This document shows positions 7,739 to 16,043 of a stretch of DNA of 46,214 bases, piece after piece. Origin of the DNA: Synergistaceae bacterium (GTDB lineage: Bacteria > Synergistota > Synergistia > Synergistales > Synergistaceae); the NCBI GenBank assembly GCA_031258255.1, contig JAIRNC010000078.1, positions 1 to 46,214 of the forward strand. The letters are read 5' to 3'. The notes under the pieces are model-generated. The model did no database searches, was not told the DNA's origin, and saw only the letters and a program-made list of their open reading frames with translations. A program made the translations under genes and the position numbers. The number at the start of each line of letters is the position of its first letter. Position 1 is the first letter of the stretch.

Positions 7739-8560
7739 TCAGCCTTTCAGCTTGCCAGTCACGCACACGAGGCGCCCTAATTCCTCTATGTTGACCAGGC
7801 GCAGATCCACGCGGTAAATCTCCCTGAGCGCGCTCTCGCTGATTATCTCAGCGACGCTGCCCATGCAAAATCCCCCTTTCCCGTCCAAAATCCCGACCAT
7901 CCCGTCAAGCAGGATAGGGTGTTCCGGCATGTGCGTCGTCAGGACGACAGTTATGCCCCTCTCCGAAAGATCAGCCACGAGCTTCAGTATCTTTATCTGG
8001 TTGCCGTAGTCCAGATGGTTCGTCGGCTCGTCCATCAGGATGACGCCCGGCGTCTGGACCAGCACGCGCGCTATCCGTACCTGCTGGCGCTCCCCTCCGC
8101 TGATCCCGGAGTAGAGCTTATCCGCCAGATGCGCTATGCCAAGCGACTCCAGCGTGGCGTCGGCTACCTCGTACTCCTTTCTGCCAGGCGTCTGAAACAG
8201 CCCGAGGTGCGGCGCCCGCCCCATGACTACGTAGTCCCTCACGGGGAAGTCGAACGCCGGCATGTCCGTCTGCGGCACGTAACCCACCTGACGGGCAAGC
8301 TCAATCGCAGAGGACGACGAGCAGTCCGCTCCGTTTACGAAAACGCTGCCGGAGACAGGCTGGAGTATGCCGCACAGGCAGTCCAGCAGGGTTGACTTTC
8401 CCGAGCCGTTAGGGCCGAGCAGCGTCAGTATGTCGCCCGAAAAGAGCGAGAAGCTGATCCCGTCCAGGAGCGGGGCGTCCTTGCTGTAGGAGAACGACAG
8501 ACCCCGTGCCGCGAGTGCCGGGATCCTGGTTCCGGCGACGGCCGACGCGCCTGATGTCAT
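7739..8560 (-). CDS. ABC transporter ATPase, FecE/BtuD class
   Basis: The 273-residue nucleotide-binding subunit energises the permease encoded just upstream. It has Walker A GPNGSGKST (49-57), a Q-loop in YVPQTD, the signature SGGERQQ and Walker B VILMDEPTNHLD. The ATG at 8560 overlaps the permease stop as ATGA, a sign of translational coupling. The longer open frame to 8917 runs antisense-like through the permease gene and does not resemble protein of this family, so it is not used. About 40 C-terminal residues after the H-loop (TTHMPEH) include a short extension, VDLRLVNIEELGRLVCV. Confidence 0.93.
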   Translation of the reverse strand: MTSGASAVAGTRIPALAARGLSFSYSKDAPLLDGISFSLFSGDILTLLGPNGSGKSTLLDCLCGILQPVSGSVFVNGADCSSSSAIELARQVGYVPQTDMPAFDFPVRDYVVMGRAPHLGLFQTPGRKEYEVADATLESLGIAHLADKLYSGISGGERQQVRIARVLVQTPGVILMDEPTNHLDYGNQIKILKLVADLSERGITVVLTTHMPEHPILLDGMVGILDGKGGFCMGSVAEIISESALREIYRVDLRLVNIEELGRLVCVTGKLKG

Positions 8561-9585
8561 ACTGTCGTCTTCTGCGCGAAGAGCAGCCACACGAACATCG
8601 GCGTCCCTATTACGCCGGTGAGTATGCTGAGGGGGATCTCGGACCCGGTCAGGTTTCTGGCACATGTATCGACTAAGATTGTGAAAGCCGCGCCAAGCAG
8701 GATGGATACGGGTATGAGACGCTTGTTGTCGTGTCCGGCCACGATGCGGCCGAGGTGAGGGACGACAAGCCCTATCCACCCGATGGTCCCGCTGACGCAC
8801 ACCGCCCCAGCCGTCATTAGCGTCGCGCAGAGGACTATGACGGATCTCAGCCTCTTCACGTTCACCCCCAGTGACCTTGCCTCGCTGTCCCCGAGGGCCA
8901 GGAGGTTTATCCTCCACCGTATCATGACCAGCACACCCATGATAGCCGCTATCACTAATCCGACGATCTTGATTTCACCCGCCTTGACAGATCCCAGGCT
9001 GCCCATAGCCCAATATATGATCGACGGCAGTTCGTCAAGCGGGTCGGCGAAGTATTTGAGCAGCCCCTGCAATGACGTCATGAAGCCCGAAACGATGACC
9101 CCCGACAGAACGAGCATCGGCGTCGTGTTGTTCCTGAAAAAACCGGGGATGGACGAGGCGACCGCCACCGAGACGAGGCCCATTGCAAAAGCCGAGACCT
9201 GCACCGCGAGCGCCCCCCAGTGCATGAGTATTGCGGCTGACGCCCCCACGCACGCCCCTGACGAGACGCCCAACAGATCCGGGGAGACGAGCGGGTTCCT
9301 GAACACGCCCTGATATGCCGCGCCAGCGAGTGCGAGGGCGCCCCCGACGAGGAGCGCCCCTGCCAGCCTCGGGAGACGCACCCTCATGACGACGTTCTCC
9401 ATCTGCGGCGTCCACGTCCTCTCCAGCGGCACTATGCGTGACGCCAGTATCCGCGTCGTCTCCCTCACGGGCACGTGGTATCTGCCGATCGCGAGGCTCG
9501 CCACGAACAAGACTGCCACGACCGATAAGAGCGCCGAGTAAAGCGCCGCGTCCCTGCCGGAAAACCATGCCGTCCCAGTCCTCAT
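8557..9585 (-). CDS. FecCD-family ABC transporter permease
   Basis: The 342-residue integral membrane protein has multiple hydrophobic segments along its length, the family stretch RLPRLAGALLVGGALALAGA near residue 70 and GVSSGACVG near 105. GTIGWIGLVVPHLGR, the region that contacts the ATPase coupling helix, lies near 270. One gene encodes one FecCD subunit, so a homodimer is expected as in BtuC. The start is 5 bases after the MoeA-like stop, and the stop overlaps the ATPase start (ATGA). Members carry iron-siderophore, haem, B12 or molybdate/tungstate (MolB). The neighbouring MoeA gene favours an oxyanion here, but this is only inference. Confidence 0.92.
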   Translation of the reverse strand: MRTGTAWFSGRDAALYSALLSVVAVLFVASLAIGRYHVPVRETTRILASRIVPLERTWTPQMENVVMRVRLPRLAGALLVGGALALAGAAYQGVFRNPLVSPDLLGVSSGACVGASAAILMHWGALAVQVSAFAMGLVSVAVASSIPGFFRNNTTPMLVLSGVIVSGFMTSLQGLLKYFADPLDELPSIIYWAMGSLGSVKAGEIKIVGLVIAAIMGVLVMIRWRINLLALGDSEARSLGVNVKRLRSVIVLCATLMTAGAVCVSGTIGWIGLVVPHLGRIVAGHDNKRLIPVSILLGAAFTILVDTCARNLTGSEIPLSILTGVIGTPMFVWLLFAQKTTV

Positions 9586-9590
9586 CGCGT

Positions 9591-10778
9591 TCAGTCTATC
9601 TGGTACAGGTCGAGCGCTTCTCCCGCCCTGAACCCCGGCGACCCTATCGGGAGTATCGTGAACGCGTTCGCCCTCATAAAGAGTTCGCCGCGCGTGTCCT
9701 CGTCCAAGGCCGTCGCGACGGGTACGCCGGATTCCATCGATACGTGAAAGAAAAGGCCGTAGGCCAGAGGCAGCCGGTCAAGCATGAAGTCGCTTTTGAC
9801 GCGAGCCGATATCACGGGCCTGGGCGTGTCGCGCAGCCCGAACCAGTGTTCGATCAGCCCGCAAACGCACCACTGGAGGGCGAAGTACGCGGAAAACGCG
9901 GGGCCTGGTATGTTCACTATCGCCTTGCCGCCCTTTATCGCCACAGCGATGGGCCTGCCTGGCCTGGCCCTTACATAGTGATTGAAGAAAACGGCGTCCT
10001 GAGCGATGAGCTTGGGACAGATATCCTCCGCCCCCTTTGAGGATCCGCCGCTCACCAGTACGATGTCGCAGCTCGACATGGCCTGGCACAAGGCGCCCTC
10101 CAGGTCGCGGCGCGCGTCGTTCACGACGGGGAACGGCACGACATCAGCGCCCCGGGCGCCCAAGAGCGCCCGCGCCATCGCGCTGTCGCAGTCTATGACT
10201 TGCCCCCTCGAAGGGATCGAACCGGCAGGGACGAGTTCGCTGCCTGTCGGTATGAACGCCACCTTCGGGCGTTTGAGCACGGCTGCGCCCGTAACCCCTG
10301 CCGTAATGAGATTGGCGATGTCGATCGATGATAGGCGCGCTCCGCACCGCGCCAAAACCTCGCCCTTCCGCACCGTCCCGCCCCTTGGCTCGATCAGGCG
10401 GCCTGGCGTAGCGTAGGCACCCCTAAGGGTCAGCTTGCCACCGGAAAGGTCGACGTCCTCTATCGGGATCACGGCGTCGAACCTGTCGTCGAAATCATCC
10501 CCCATATCTGCTACGGCGAAATCCCTGCCCAGAACCCATGAGGAAACGTCCGGCGTCCCGCTTGCAAAGTCCATGGAGCGCACGGCTATCCCGTCGCACT
10601 CAGCCCCCCTGTGTACAGGGATGTCCATCTCAGACAGGATGTCCTGTGCCGGGACCCTGCCGAGCGCGTCATCGACGCTGACGCGCTCGCAGCCAACCTC
10701 TGGCCTCCAGTTCGCGCGCAATTTCTCCATAATTTCATCAATAGACATGTGTCCCGACGGATCGTCTGTCCGATTCAT
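9591..10778 (-). CDS. moeA: MoeA-like molybdopterin molybdotransferase family protein
   Basis: The 395-residue protein has the MoeA domain order. It shows a molybdopterin-binding strand with CDGIAV (matching the family SxxDGxA segment), DAVIPIED, RRP-like KRPKVAFIPTGSEL, then SGGSSKGAEDI and RPGRPIAVA. MoeA inserts molybdate into adenylylated molybdopterin. Two core motifs differ from the common form: SGG-SSKGAED in place of SGGvSvGdyD, and IPGPAFSA in place of LPGNPvSA. This may therefore be a specialised paralogue, perhaps for tungsten or a ligand other than molybdate. The ATG at 10778 has GGAAG upstream; the longer frame to 10901 runs through the promoter. It is first in an operon with the FecCD-type transporter. 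Confidence 0.8.
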   Translation of the reverse strand: MNRTDDPSGHMSIDEIMEKLRANWRPEVGCERVSVDDALGRVPAQDILSEMDIPVHRGAECDGIAVRSMDFASGTPDVSSWVLGRDFAVADMGDDFDDRFDAVIPIEDVDLSGGKLTLRGAYATPGRLIEPRGGTVRKGEVLARCGARLSSIDIANLITAGVTGAAVLKRPKVAFIPTGSELVPAGSIPSRGQVIDCDSAMARALLGARGADVVPFPVVNDARRDLEGALCQAMSSCDIVLVSGGSSKGAEDICPKLIAQDAVFFNHYVRARPGRPIAVAIKGGKAIVNIPGPAFSAYFALQWCVCGLIEHWFGLRDTPRPVISARVKSDFMLDRLPLAYGLFFHVSMESGVPVATALDEDTRGELFMRANAFTILPIGSPGFRAGEALDLYQID

Positions 10779-10840
10779 TCCGTCACTTCCATTTTTTAAT
10801 GTATGTGAATAGGCAACAGCCAATCGCGCAACTTTATTGC

Positions 10841-10868
10841 ATTCTATCACAGGAGGATCGCATGTCAA
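10841..10868 (-). promoter_or_regulatory. Strong sigma-70-type promoter of the MoeA/ABC transporter operon
   Basis: On the minus strand a perfect -35 TTGACA (plus 10863-10868) is 16 bases from TAGAAT (plus 10841-10846). The start would be near 10834, giving a leader of about 56 bases, too short for a molybdenum-cofactor riboswitch. The remainder of 10869-10995 shows nothing supportable. Confidence 0.75.
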
Positions 10869-10995
10869 GGAATTATGAATGGGGATCAGGGGCGAGAGCA
10901 TTTACTTTTACTACTGTCAGTCGCTTCAAGGAGATGCCCAGGCTTTTCGGCTCTTCTTCGCGAACCGGGCCGCGACAATAGAAACAGGGGCTGAG

Positions 10996-11214
10996 TCACG
11001 GGTCGTCGCCCAGGTTCTCGTAAAGATCCTCGATCTCGCTCCTCGCCCGGGCTTTCTGCCCCGGGTCGGGTTCGAAGGACGCGCGGAGCCAGTCCCCCTC
11101 GCGGGTGCCGCCCGGTAACGCGGAGACCGGCACGGTCAATGCCTCCCCGCCGCCAGTCAACAGCCTCGCGTGTCCGCCCTCTATGGCGTCCACAAAGAAG
11201 CGCGGCCCATCCAT
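10996..11214 (-). CDS. Small DUF3006-family protein
   Basis: The 72-residue protein has the DUF3006 pattern: an N-terminal beta strand with FFVDAIEGGHARLL, then VPVSALPGGTREGDWL and a charged C-terminal helix with DLYENL. DUF3006 proteins have no established function and are commonly found next to stand-alone ComEC-type metallo-hydrolases. Here the start codon overlaps the stop of that hydrolase by one base (TGATG), so the two are translated together. The composition suggests a small soluble protein. Confidence 0.8.
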   Translation of the reverse strand: MDGPRFFVDAIEGGHARLLTGGGEALTVPVSALPGGTREGDWLRASFEPDPGQKARARSEIEDLYENLGDDP

Positions 11215-12071
11215 CAGCGTTTCACCCCCTGCGAGACGTCCAGCGTTTTGCCGTCTGTCGTGATCGTGATGTCGCCATCAGCGGTGGCGTAGACGCGCGT
11301 CCCGTGTTTTTTGAGCAGTTTAAGCACGGCCTTGTGCGGGTGCCCGTACTGGTTGCCTCTGCCGTATGACAGGACGGCTATTTCCGGCCGCACGTCAGTC
11401 ATCAGTTTGTCGTCGGTCCCGTTGGCGCTGCCGTGGTGGGCGGCCTTGAGGACGGAGGACTTCGGGAAGGGGCCGGCGCGCGCCCTCCCCGCTTCTTCTA
11501 TGTCGCCAGTCATTAGGAACGAAACCTCGCCGTATGCGACGCGCAGGACGATGCTGTTGTTGTTCGGATCGCTCTGGGTGCCGCTTATCGGCTGTTTCGG
11601 CGCCAGGACCTCAATGGTGGCGCCGCCCCTTTTTTCCACGAAGCCCGCCCTCGGTCGGCCGAAGCGAATTTTTTTGTCGCGTATCGTCTCCAGCATCTCC
11701 CTCTGGACGGGCGAGCCGTGGTTATAGCCGCTGTCCCAGACCTTGCCGACCTCGAATGAATTTATTACGTCCTTCATGCCGCCGATGTGGTCGGCGTGAG
11801 GGTGCGTCGCCACGACTAGATCGATCTTGCTCACGCCGAGCCGCCTGAGCTTCGCGACGAGCTTCCCCGCGGATTTTCGCGTACCGGAGTCTACCAGGGC
11901 GTTCGAGCCGTCCGGGAAGCGGAACAGAAAAGAGTCCCCCTGTCCCACGTCGAACGCGTAAAAGGACAGGCCGTCCGAAGAGAGGAACCCCGGCAGGTCG
12001 ATCAGGGAGAGTATCGCCGCCGCGGCGAACAGGGCTATGTAAATCAATATCTTTAAGTCTCTTTTTTTCAT
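11214..12071 (-). CDS. Stand-alone ComEC/Rec2-type metallo-beta-lactamase-fold hydrolase
   Basis: The 285-residue protein has one N-terminal membrane segment (about residues 7-28), then a ComEC-like MBL domain. DVGQGDS (41-47) and the metal site HPHADH (90-95) are clear, followed by LMTGDIEE and KAAHHGS. The Rec2/ComEC competence channel itself is absent, so this is the solo exported or membrane-anchored version. Such proteins have been suggested to act on nucleic acid or cell-envelope phosphodiesters, but none is well defined. The ATG at 12071 has AGAGG upstream; the earlier ATG at 12092 follows directly on the T-run of a terminator and has no ribosome site. It is coupled to the DUF3006 gene. 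Confidence 0.88.
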   Translation of the reverse strand: MKKRDLKILIYIALFAAAAILSLIDLPGFLSSDGLSFYAFDVGQGDSFLFRFPDGSNALVDSGTRKSAGKLVAKLRRLGVSKIDLVVATHPHADHIGGMKDVINSFEVGKVWDSGYNHGSPVQREMLETIRDKKIRFGRPRAGFVEKRGGATIEVLAPKQPISGTQSDPNNNSIVLRVAYGEVSFLMTGDIEEAGRARAGPFPKSSVLKAAHHGSANGTDDKLMTDVRPEIAVLSYGRGNQYGHPHKAVLKLLKKHGTRVYATADGDITITTDGKTLDVSQGVKR

Positions 12072-12092
12072 CTTTGCCTCTGGACGAACCAT

Positions 12093-12119
12093 AAAAAAGC
12101 GGCGCCAATATGACGCCGC
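12093..12119 (-). terminator. Rho-independent terminator after the 12149-12667 gene
   Basis: On the minus strand GCGGCG (plus 12114-12119) pairs with CGCCGC (plus 12099-12104) and is followed by six Ts (plus 12093-12098). It separates the unrecognised protein from the MBL/DUF3006 pair. Confidence 0.8.
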
Positions 12120-12148
12120 GCCTATGCGTTATCTTCCTGCTGCCCGCT

Positions 12149-12667
12149 CTATCCCTGTGTCCAGGGGATCTCCGAGTACCCCCAGGGGGTGACCATCAGA
12201 AAATGCAGATCCACGCCGCGCTTTTTGAGCGCCCTTATGTGAGGCATGTACGGGAGGACGTCGCCTATCACCCACGTGTCGGATATCACCCACAACCTTT
12301 TGCAGACGCCACACGCGAAGAGCGCCGCGTGATCGACCATAAGCCTCATGCCCTCGTCTAGGAGCATGGGCCCCACGGAGAGGACGATCGCGTCCTCATG
12401 GCTCGACGAGTCCTTTGTGAGCGGCACCATGTCGGCGTGGACGCTCACCCACTCTAGCCGATTGAAAAGGTACTCCAGATCCGCCGATACTTGCCGGTCG
12501 TTGCTCGATATCAGGTCAGCAGACTCCATAAAAGCATCCTCGGTGAGCGCCGCCGAAAGCCAGGCCTGCACCTCCTGCACAGCGTTCACGATAAAGGGTG
12601 GAATCTTGGTGCCTGACATCGCCTCAAGGACATCCCCAACCATCCACATGTCTCGCGCCTCGCCCAT
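12149..12667 (-). CDS. Unrecognised protein, 172 residues
   Basis: I do not recognise this family. The protein has no signal peptide or clear membrane segment. It has an amphipathic N-terminal half containing VGDVLEAMSG and a C-terminal half with hydrophobic strands (RLWVISDTWVIGDVLPYM, LHFLMVTPWGY). The C-terminal pattern resembles an alpha/beta nucleotide- or metabolite-binding fold, but no catalytic motif can be named. Only two cysteines occur, close together (CGVCKR), so one metal or disulfide contact is possible. The ATG at 12667 is well supported by GGGAGGTG eleven bases upstream; the frame extends to 12733 without a ribosome site. It has its own terminator at 12093-12119 and is divergent from the MBL gene at 12821. 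Confidence 0.75.
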   Translation of the reverse strand: MGEARDMWMVGDVLEAMSGTKIPPFIVNAVQEVQAWLSAALTEDAFMESADLISSNDRQVSADLEYLFNRLEWVSVHADMVPLTKDSSSHEDAIVLSVGPMLLDEGMRLMVDHAALFACGVCKRLWVISDTWVIGDVLPYMPHIRALKKRGVDLHFLMVTPWGYSEIPWTQG

Positions 12668-12778
12668 TTTCAGCACCTCCCGACAGATGACGGCCTTCTG
12701 TGAAGGGTAACACGCCGCAGTCGAAAAAAACAAATTCCAGCAATTTTTAGGCCGCCGTTTTATGTCCCTTCAAAGAGA

Positions 12779-12784
12779 TATAAT
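12779..12784 (+). promoter_or_regulatory. Consensus -10 element for the 12821 MBL gene
   Basis: TATAAT lies about 37 bases ahead of the TTG start. No good -35 hexamer is seen at 16-18 bases upstream. A second TATAAT at 12792-12797 is too close to the ribosome site to be likely. Confidence 0.35.
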
Positions 12785-12820
12785 ACATCCATATAATTTT
12801 ATTCGCAAGGAGACTTTTTT

Positions 12821-13669
12821 TTGAAAAATAAAGTAAAAGACAGTGGGGACGAGCGCTCCGCGACAGGCGGCAGCCCTGAAACGAAATACCCGAAAAACTT
12901 CATACGCTTCCTCGGCACGGCGGGGACGCGCTTTGTGATGCTCTCCCAGAGGCGCGCTACCGGCGGCATCTGGTTCTCCTACGGCGGTTGCCTGGGCGTT
13001 ATCGATCCAGGGCCCGGGAGCCTCGTCCGCATCTGCGAGGCCGTGCCGCCACTCTCCCCAATCGACATCAACACGCTCATCCTGACTCACAGGCACATCG
13101 ACCACAGCTCCGACCTGAACGTCCTGGCGGAGGGCATGACGCTGAACTCAGCCGAGAGGAGGGGGTGCGTGCTTCTGACGGAGGATTCCAGCGCGGACGG
13201 CGACTCCGTGCTGCTGAAGTTTGCGGAGAAGAAAATTGAGCGAGTCTGCCGGCACGGGGACGGCAGGATCACGGCGCTCCCCGGCGGCGTCACGGCGGAG
13301 TCGGTGCGCCACGAACACCACGGCGTGCAGTGCTACGGGGTGGTGTTCCGCAAGGAGGGCCTGCCGACGTGGGGGCTTTTGAGCGACACCTCCGCGCTGC
13401 CGTCCTTCCCTGAGCGTTACAGTGAGTGCGATATCCTCGTGATGAACGTGACGATGCTCCTCCCCCGCTCGCGCCTCGATCACCTCTCTATGCCGGACGC
13501 CGTCTCGCTGCTTGAGGTCATCCACCCGAAGCTCGCCATAGTCACGCACATGAGCAGCATGTTGCTGGACTATGGTCCGGAGAGGATCGCAAAGGCCTTG
13601 TCGACCGAGAGGACGAAGGCAGTGGCGGCTAGCGACGGGCTGGTCGTGAACCTCGAAGGGCCTCTATGA
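12821..13669 (+). CDS. MBL-fold metallo-hydrolase, TTG start
   Basis: The 282-residue cytoplasmic protein has a single metallo-beta-lactamase domain. It shows FLGTAGTRFVM (30-40), VIDPGPGS (60-67), the metal site HRHIDH (90-95, an HxHxDH motif) and later VTHMSSM, where the family has its third histidine. The DPGPG and GTAG layout is closest to RNase Z-like and lactonase-like members; no exosite or tRNA-binding arm is evident, so the substrate is unknown. The TTG start is chosen because AAGGAG (12807-12812) is 8 bases ahead and no in-frame ATG or GTG lies nearby. The first ~25 residues are hydrophilic and probably flexible. The gene overlaps the convergent response-regulator gene by 6 bases. 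Confidence 0.85.
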   Translation: MKNKVKDSGDERSATGGSPETKYPKNFIRFLGTAGTRFVMLSQRRATGGIWFSYGGCLGVIDPGPGSLVRICEAVPPLSPIDINTLILTHRHIDHSSDLNVLAEGMTLNSAERRGCVLLTEDSSADGDSVLLKFAEKKIERVCRHGDGRITALPGGVTAESVRHEHHGVQCYGVVFRKEGLPTWGLLSDTSALPSFPERYSECDILVMNVTMLLPRSRLDHLSMPDAVSLLEVIHPKLAIVTHMSSMLLDYGPERIAKALSTERTKAVAASDGLVVNLEGPL

Positions 13670-14395
13670 CGCCCCGTGCCGGTCGAAGCGATAACCGGCG
13701 CCGTGAACTGTGACGATGAGCTTTGGTTCAGGCGGATAGCCCTCTATCTTCTGCCTCAGCCTCGCGACGTGCTGGTCGACGGAGCGCGTCGTGATGTCGC
13801 AGTCCACGCCTATATCCCACACGGCCTCCAAAAGGGCCTCCCGGGACAACACACGCCCCTCGTTGGCGGCGAAGTGTCGCAGGAGCGAATTTTCCTTTGG
13901 CGTGAGCGAGAAAACCTCCTGCCCCCTCACGCCCGTCATGCTGTCGAAATCGACCTTTAGATCACCAGCCTCCAGCCTCGCCGGTTCCGGCTGACCGACA
14001 TCGGCGGTGAGCGCGGCCCTTCTCAGCGCCGCACGCACGCGCGCCAGGAGTTCCGCCATCCCGAAAGGCTTCACGATGTAGTCGTCCGCGCCCAGCTCGA
14101 GCCCCACGACCCTGTCCGCCTCCGCCGTCTTCGCCGTGAGCATGAGGATCGGCGTCGAGCGGTCATAGCGCCTTATCTCGCGGCAGACATCATAGCCGCT
14201 CACAAAGGGCATCATCACGTCGAGGATGACGAGGTCGGGGCGTGACGAACGGAAGAGATCAAGCGCCGTCCTCCCGTCCGATGCCTCGGTCACGTCATAA
14301 CCCTCCAGCCGCAGCAGGTCGGCCAGCCCCGCCAGTATGGCTGGGTCATCCTCCGCCGCGAGGATTTTCTTTTTTTCCCAGCTAAGGCCGTCCAT
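13664..14395 (-). CDS. OmpR/PhoB-family response regulator
   Basis: The 243-residue DNA-binding regulator has a receiver domain with the acidic pocket D16/D17, phospho-acceptor D59 (LVILDVMMP), T87 (LMLTA) and K109 (VKPFG). A winged-helix output domain follows, with FSLTPKENSLLRHFA, SREALLEAVW, SVDQHVARLRQKIE and the wing GYRF. It is the last gene of a four-gene operon whose second gene is a histidine kinase, so the kinase is the expected partner. The ATG at 14395 is 9 bases after the DUF4139 gene. The stop overlaps the convergent MBL gene. Confidence 0.95.
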   Translation of the reverse strand: MDGLSWEKKKILAAEDDPAILAGLADLLRLEGYDVTEASDGRTALDLFRSSRPDLVILDVMMPFVSGYDVCREIRRYDRSTPILMLTAKTAEADRVVGLELGADDYIVKPFGMAELLARVRAALRRAALTADVGQPEPARLEAGDLKVDFDSMTGVRGQEVFSLTPKENSLLRHFAANEGRVLSREALLEAVWDIGVDCDITTRSVDQHVARLRQKIEGYPPEPKLIVTVHGAGYRFDRHGAS

Positions 14396-14404
14396 CGCCC
14401 CTGT

Positions 14405-15997
14405 TTATCTGTATTGCAGCGTTTCGCCGCTGGGGTATCTGACAGAGTATTCGACCGTGATTTTCCTCGTCTCCCCGGGTTTGAGCAGGAGTTTCCAGGA
14501 CAGCCTGTTCTCCTTGTCGCGCTCGGCCGGCTCTGGGTCTATTTTTTTCACCTCCAGGGTCACCTTGTCGGTGGTCGAAAGAGGGATGCGGTCGCGGACC
14601 TCGATCAGGGCGTCCTTCTCCATCCTGCTCGTCACCTCAAGCGTGTAGCCGTCCTCGCGGACTCCCTTTACGACCCATGAGCGTCCCTGCGTGCTCACAT
14701 AGGGGGTCTTTTTCGACGTGATCTTAGCCGCCATGCCGAAGGGGATCTGGATGGCGCCGACCGACTCCGGGATCAGCGACGTCCCGGTCGAAGCGCCGTC
14801 CACTGCGAGCTCCGCCGTGCCGGGAAGGAACGCCTGCGGCACTTTGTCCACGCTCGCTATGATCCACGCCTCCTTGCTCTGCTCCGGGATCGCGACCAGA
14901 ACGGGGGCGCTCTTCAGGTCGAATCCCCCGAGCGTGACCTCTGCCGTGCTCCCGTCCCCCTCGACCGTGCCAGCGCCGCTTATCGTGACGTTTGCGAGCG
15001 AGGACACCGCTTGCGGAGGTGCGGGGCGCGGGCTCCCCGGCGCAGCCATTGTGACGGGCGCGCCTGGAAGCTGCATAGCCTCACTAAAACGCATATCGCC
15101 CGCCAGGCTCCAGCCGTCATTCCCGTCAGATCTGATGTCAACCGTGAGAGGCCTTACGTCCGGCACGGCAATGGCGAACGACGGCGTCCTCGTGTGGAAC
15201 GACATGCCGCCGCTCGCGTCCATCCCCGTTCTCTGATGAGCAAGGGCGTTCATCTTCGCCTTTATGACGCCGGTCGCGCTGTCGAGCGCCATCTCATAGC
15301 CGACGCCCCACCCGGCCGCGGGGGTATAGGCCTCAAAGAGCAAGGTAGCCGCCCCCTGCGTCGTCCCGCTCACGGAAAGGACTCTTCCGCTGTTGAACGG
15401 TTTTTTGCTTTCGAGCCTCGCCCTCTCGGCCTCCAGCTCGTCATTCGCCTCCTTCAGGGCTCTCTGGGCGCCGAGCAGGGAGACGTTCGCTTCCACGATC
15501 TGAGCTTCCAGGTCCAGGCGCAGCTTAAGCGCGTCGTTGAGATACGCGATATAACCAGTCAGCGCGCCGCTGTCGACTTTAGCGCCGCCGCCCGACGCGG
15601 GGAACGGGGCCGTGATCATCTCAAGCGTCCGCGCTAGCGCTGATTTTCGCCCCTCGATGAGATCGACGCTCTTCTGGGCGTCCTGGGCCTTTTTCTCGAA
15701 CGGCCCCAGGGCAGCGGGGGCGGTTTCGACCACGGCAAGCGTCTCGACCCTGAGCGACGAGAGCTTGTCCACCGTGAGGCATCGCACGCTGTCCTGATTG
15801 AAAGCGCCCGGCAGCCTGAAATCGAAGCTCCCATCAGAGCTTGCCTGGAACGTGAATTTCGCGCCGGAGGGATAGAAATCGGAGGACCGGATTGAAAGCC
15901 CCGCCGCGAGAGCGTCCCGCCCGCCCGCGCGGAGCAGGGCAGCAAGTGCCGCAAGTATCACGAAAAAATCGCGCCAGCGCCTTAAAAAAACATTCAT
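14405..15997 (-). CDS. Exported DUF4139 (mucoidy-inhibitor-A-like) protein
   Basis: The 530-residue protein starts with a signal peptide (FFVILAALAALL, Ala-rich cleavage zone near residue 31). It has an N-terminal beta domain, a helical/coiled-coil stretch (about residues 95-210) and a C-terminal beta-rich DUF4139 domain ending TVEYSVRYPSGETLQY. This order is that of the MuiA-like family, exported proteins of unknown biochemical role named from a mucoidy phenotype in Pseudomonas. A Pro/Ala-rich segment (PGSPRPAPPQAV) lies between the two beta regions. It sits between the kinase and regulator genes of a two-component system, which suggests its product, or the envelope state it monitors, is tied to the signal. 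Confidence 0.82.
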   Translation of the reverse strand: MNVFLRRWRDFFVILAALAALLRAGGRDALAAGLSIRSSDFYPSGAKFTFQASSDGSFDFRLPGAFNQDSVRCLTVDKLSSLRVETLAVVETAPAALGPFEKKAQDAQKSVDLIEGRKSALARTLEMITAPFPASGGGAKVDSGALTGYIAYLNDALKLRLDLEAQIVEANVSLLGAQRALKEANDELEAERARLESKKPFNSGRVLSVSGTTQGAATLLFEAYTPAAGWGVGYEMALDSATGVIKAKMNALAHQRTGMDASGGMSFHTRTPSFAIAVPDVRPLTVDIRSDGNDGWSLAGDMRFSEAMQLPGAPVTMAAPGSPRPAPPQAVSSLANVTISGAGTVEGDGSTAEVTLGGFDLKSAPVLVAIPEQSKEAWIIASVDKVPQAFLPGTAELAVDGASTGTSLIPESVGAIQIPFGMAAKITSKKTPYVSTQGRSWVVKGVREDGYTLEVTSRMEKDALIEVRDRIPLSTTDKVTLEVKKIDPEPAERDKENRLSWKLLLKPGETRKITVEYSVRYPSGETLQYR

Positions 15998-16043
15998 CTC
16001 AAGACCCCCTTCGTATTTTATGATCGATCTGCCGGTGACGAGT

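Noticed and set aside
8561-8917. N-terminal extension of the ATPase
   Set aside because: It lies inside the permease gene on the same strand in another frame, is Arg/Pro-rich and the ATG at 8560 has the ATGA coupling.
10862-10981. 39-codon small ORF with AGGAGG ahead
   Set aside because: The AGGAGG falls in the spacer of the strong minus-strand moeA promoter, so the match is probably coincidental; the peptide has no recognisable features.
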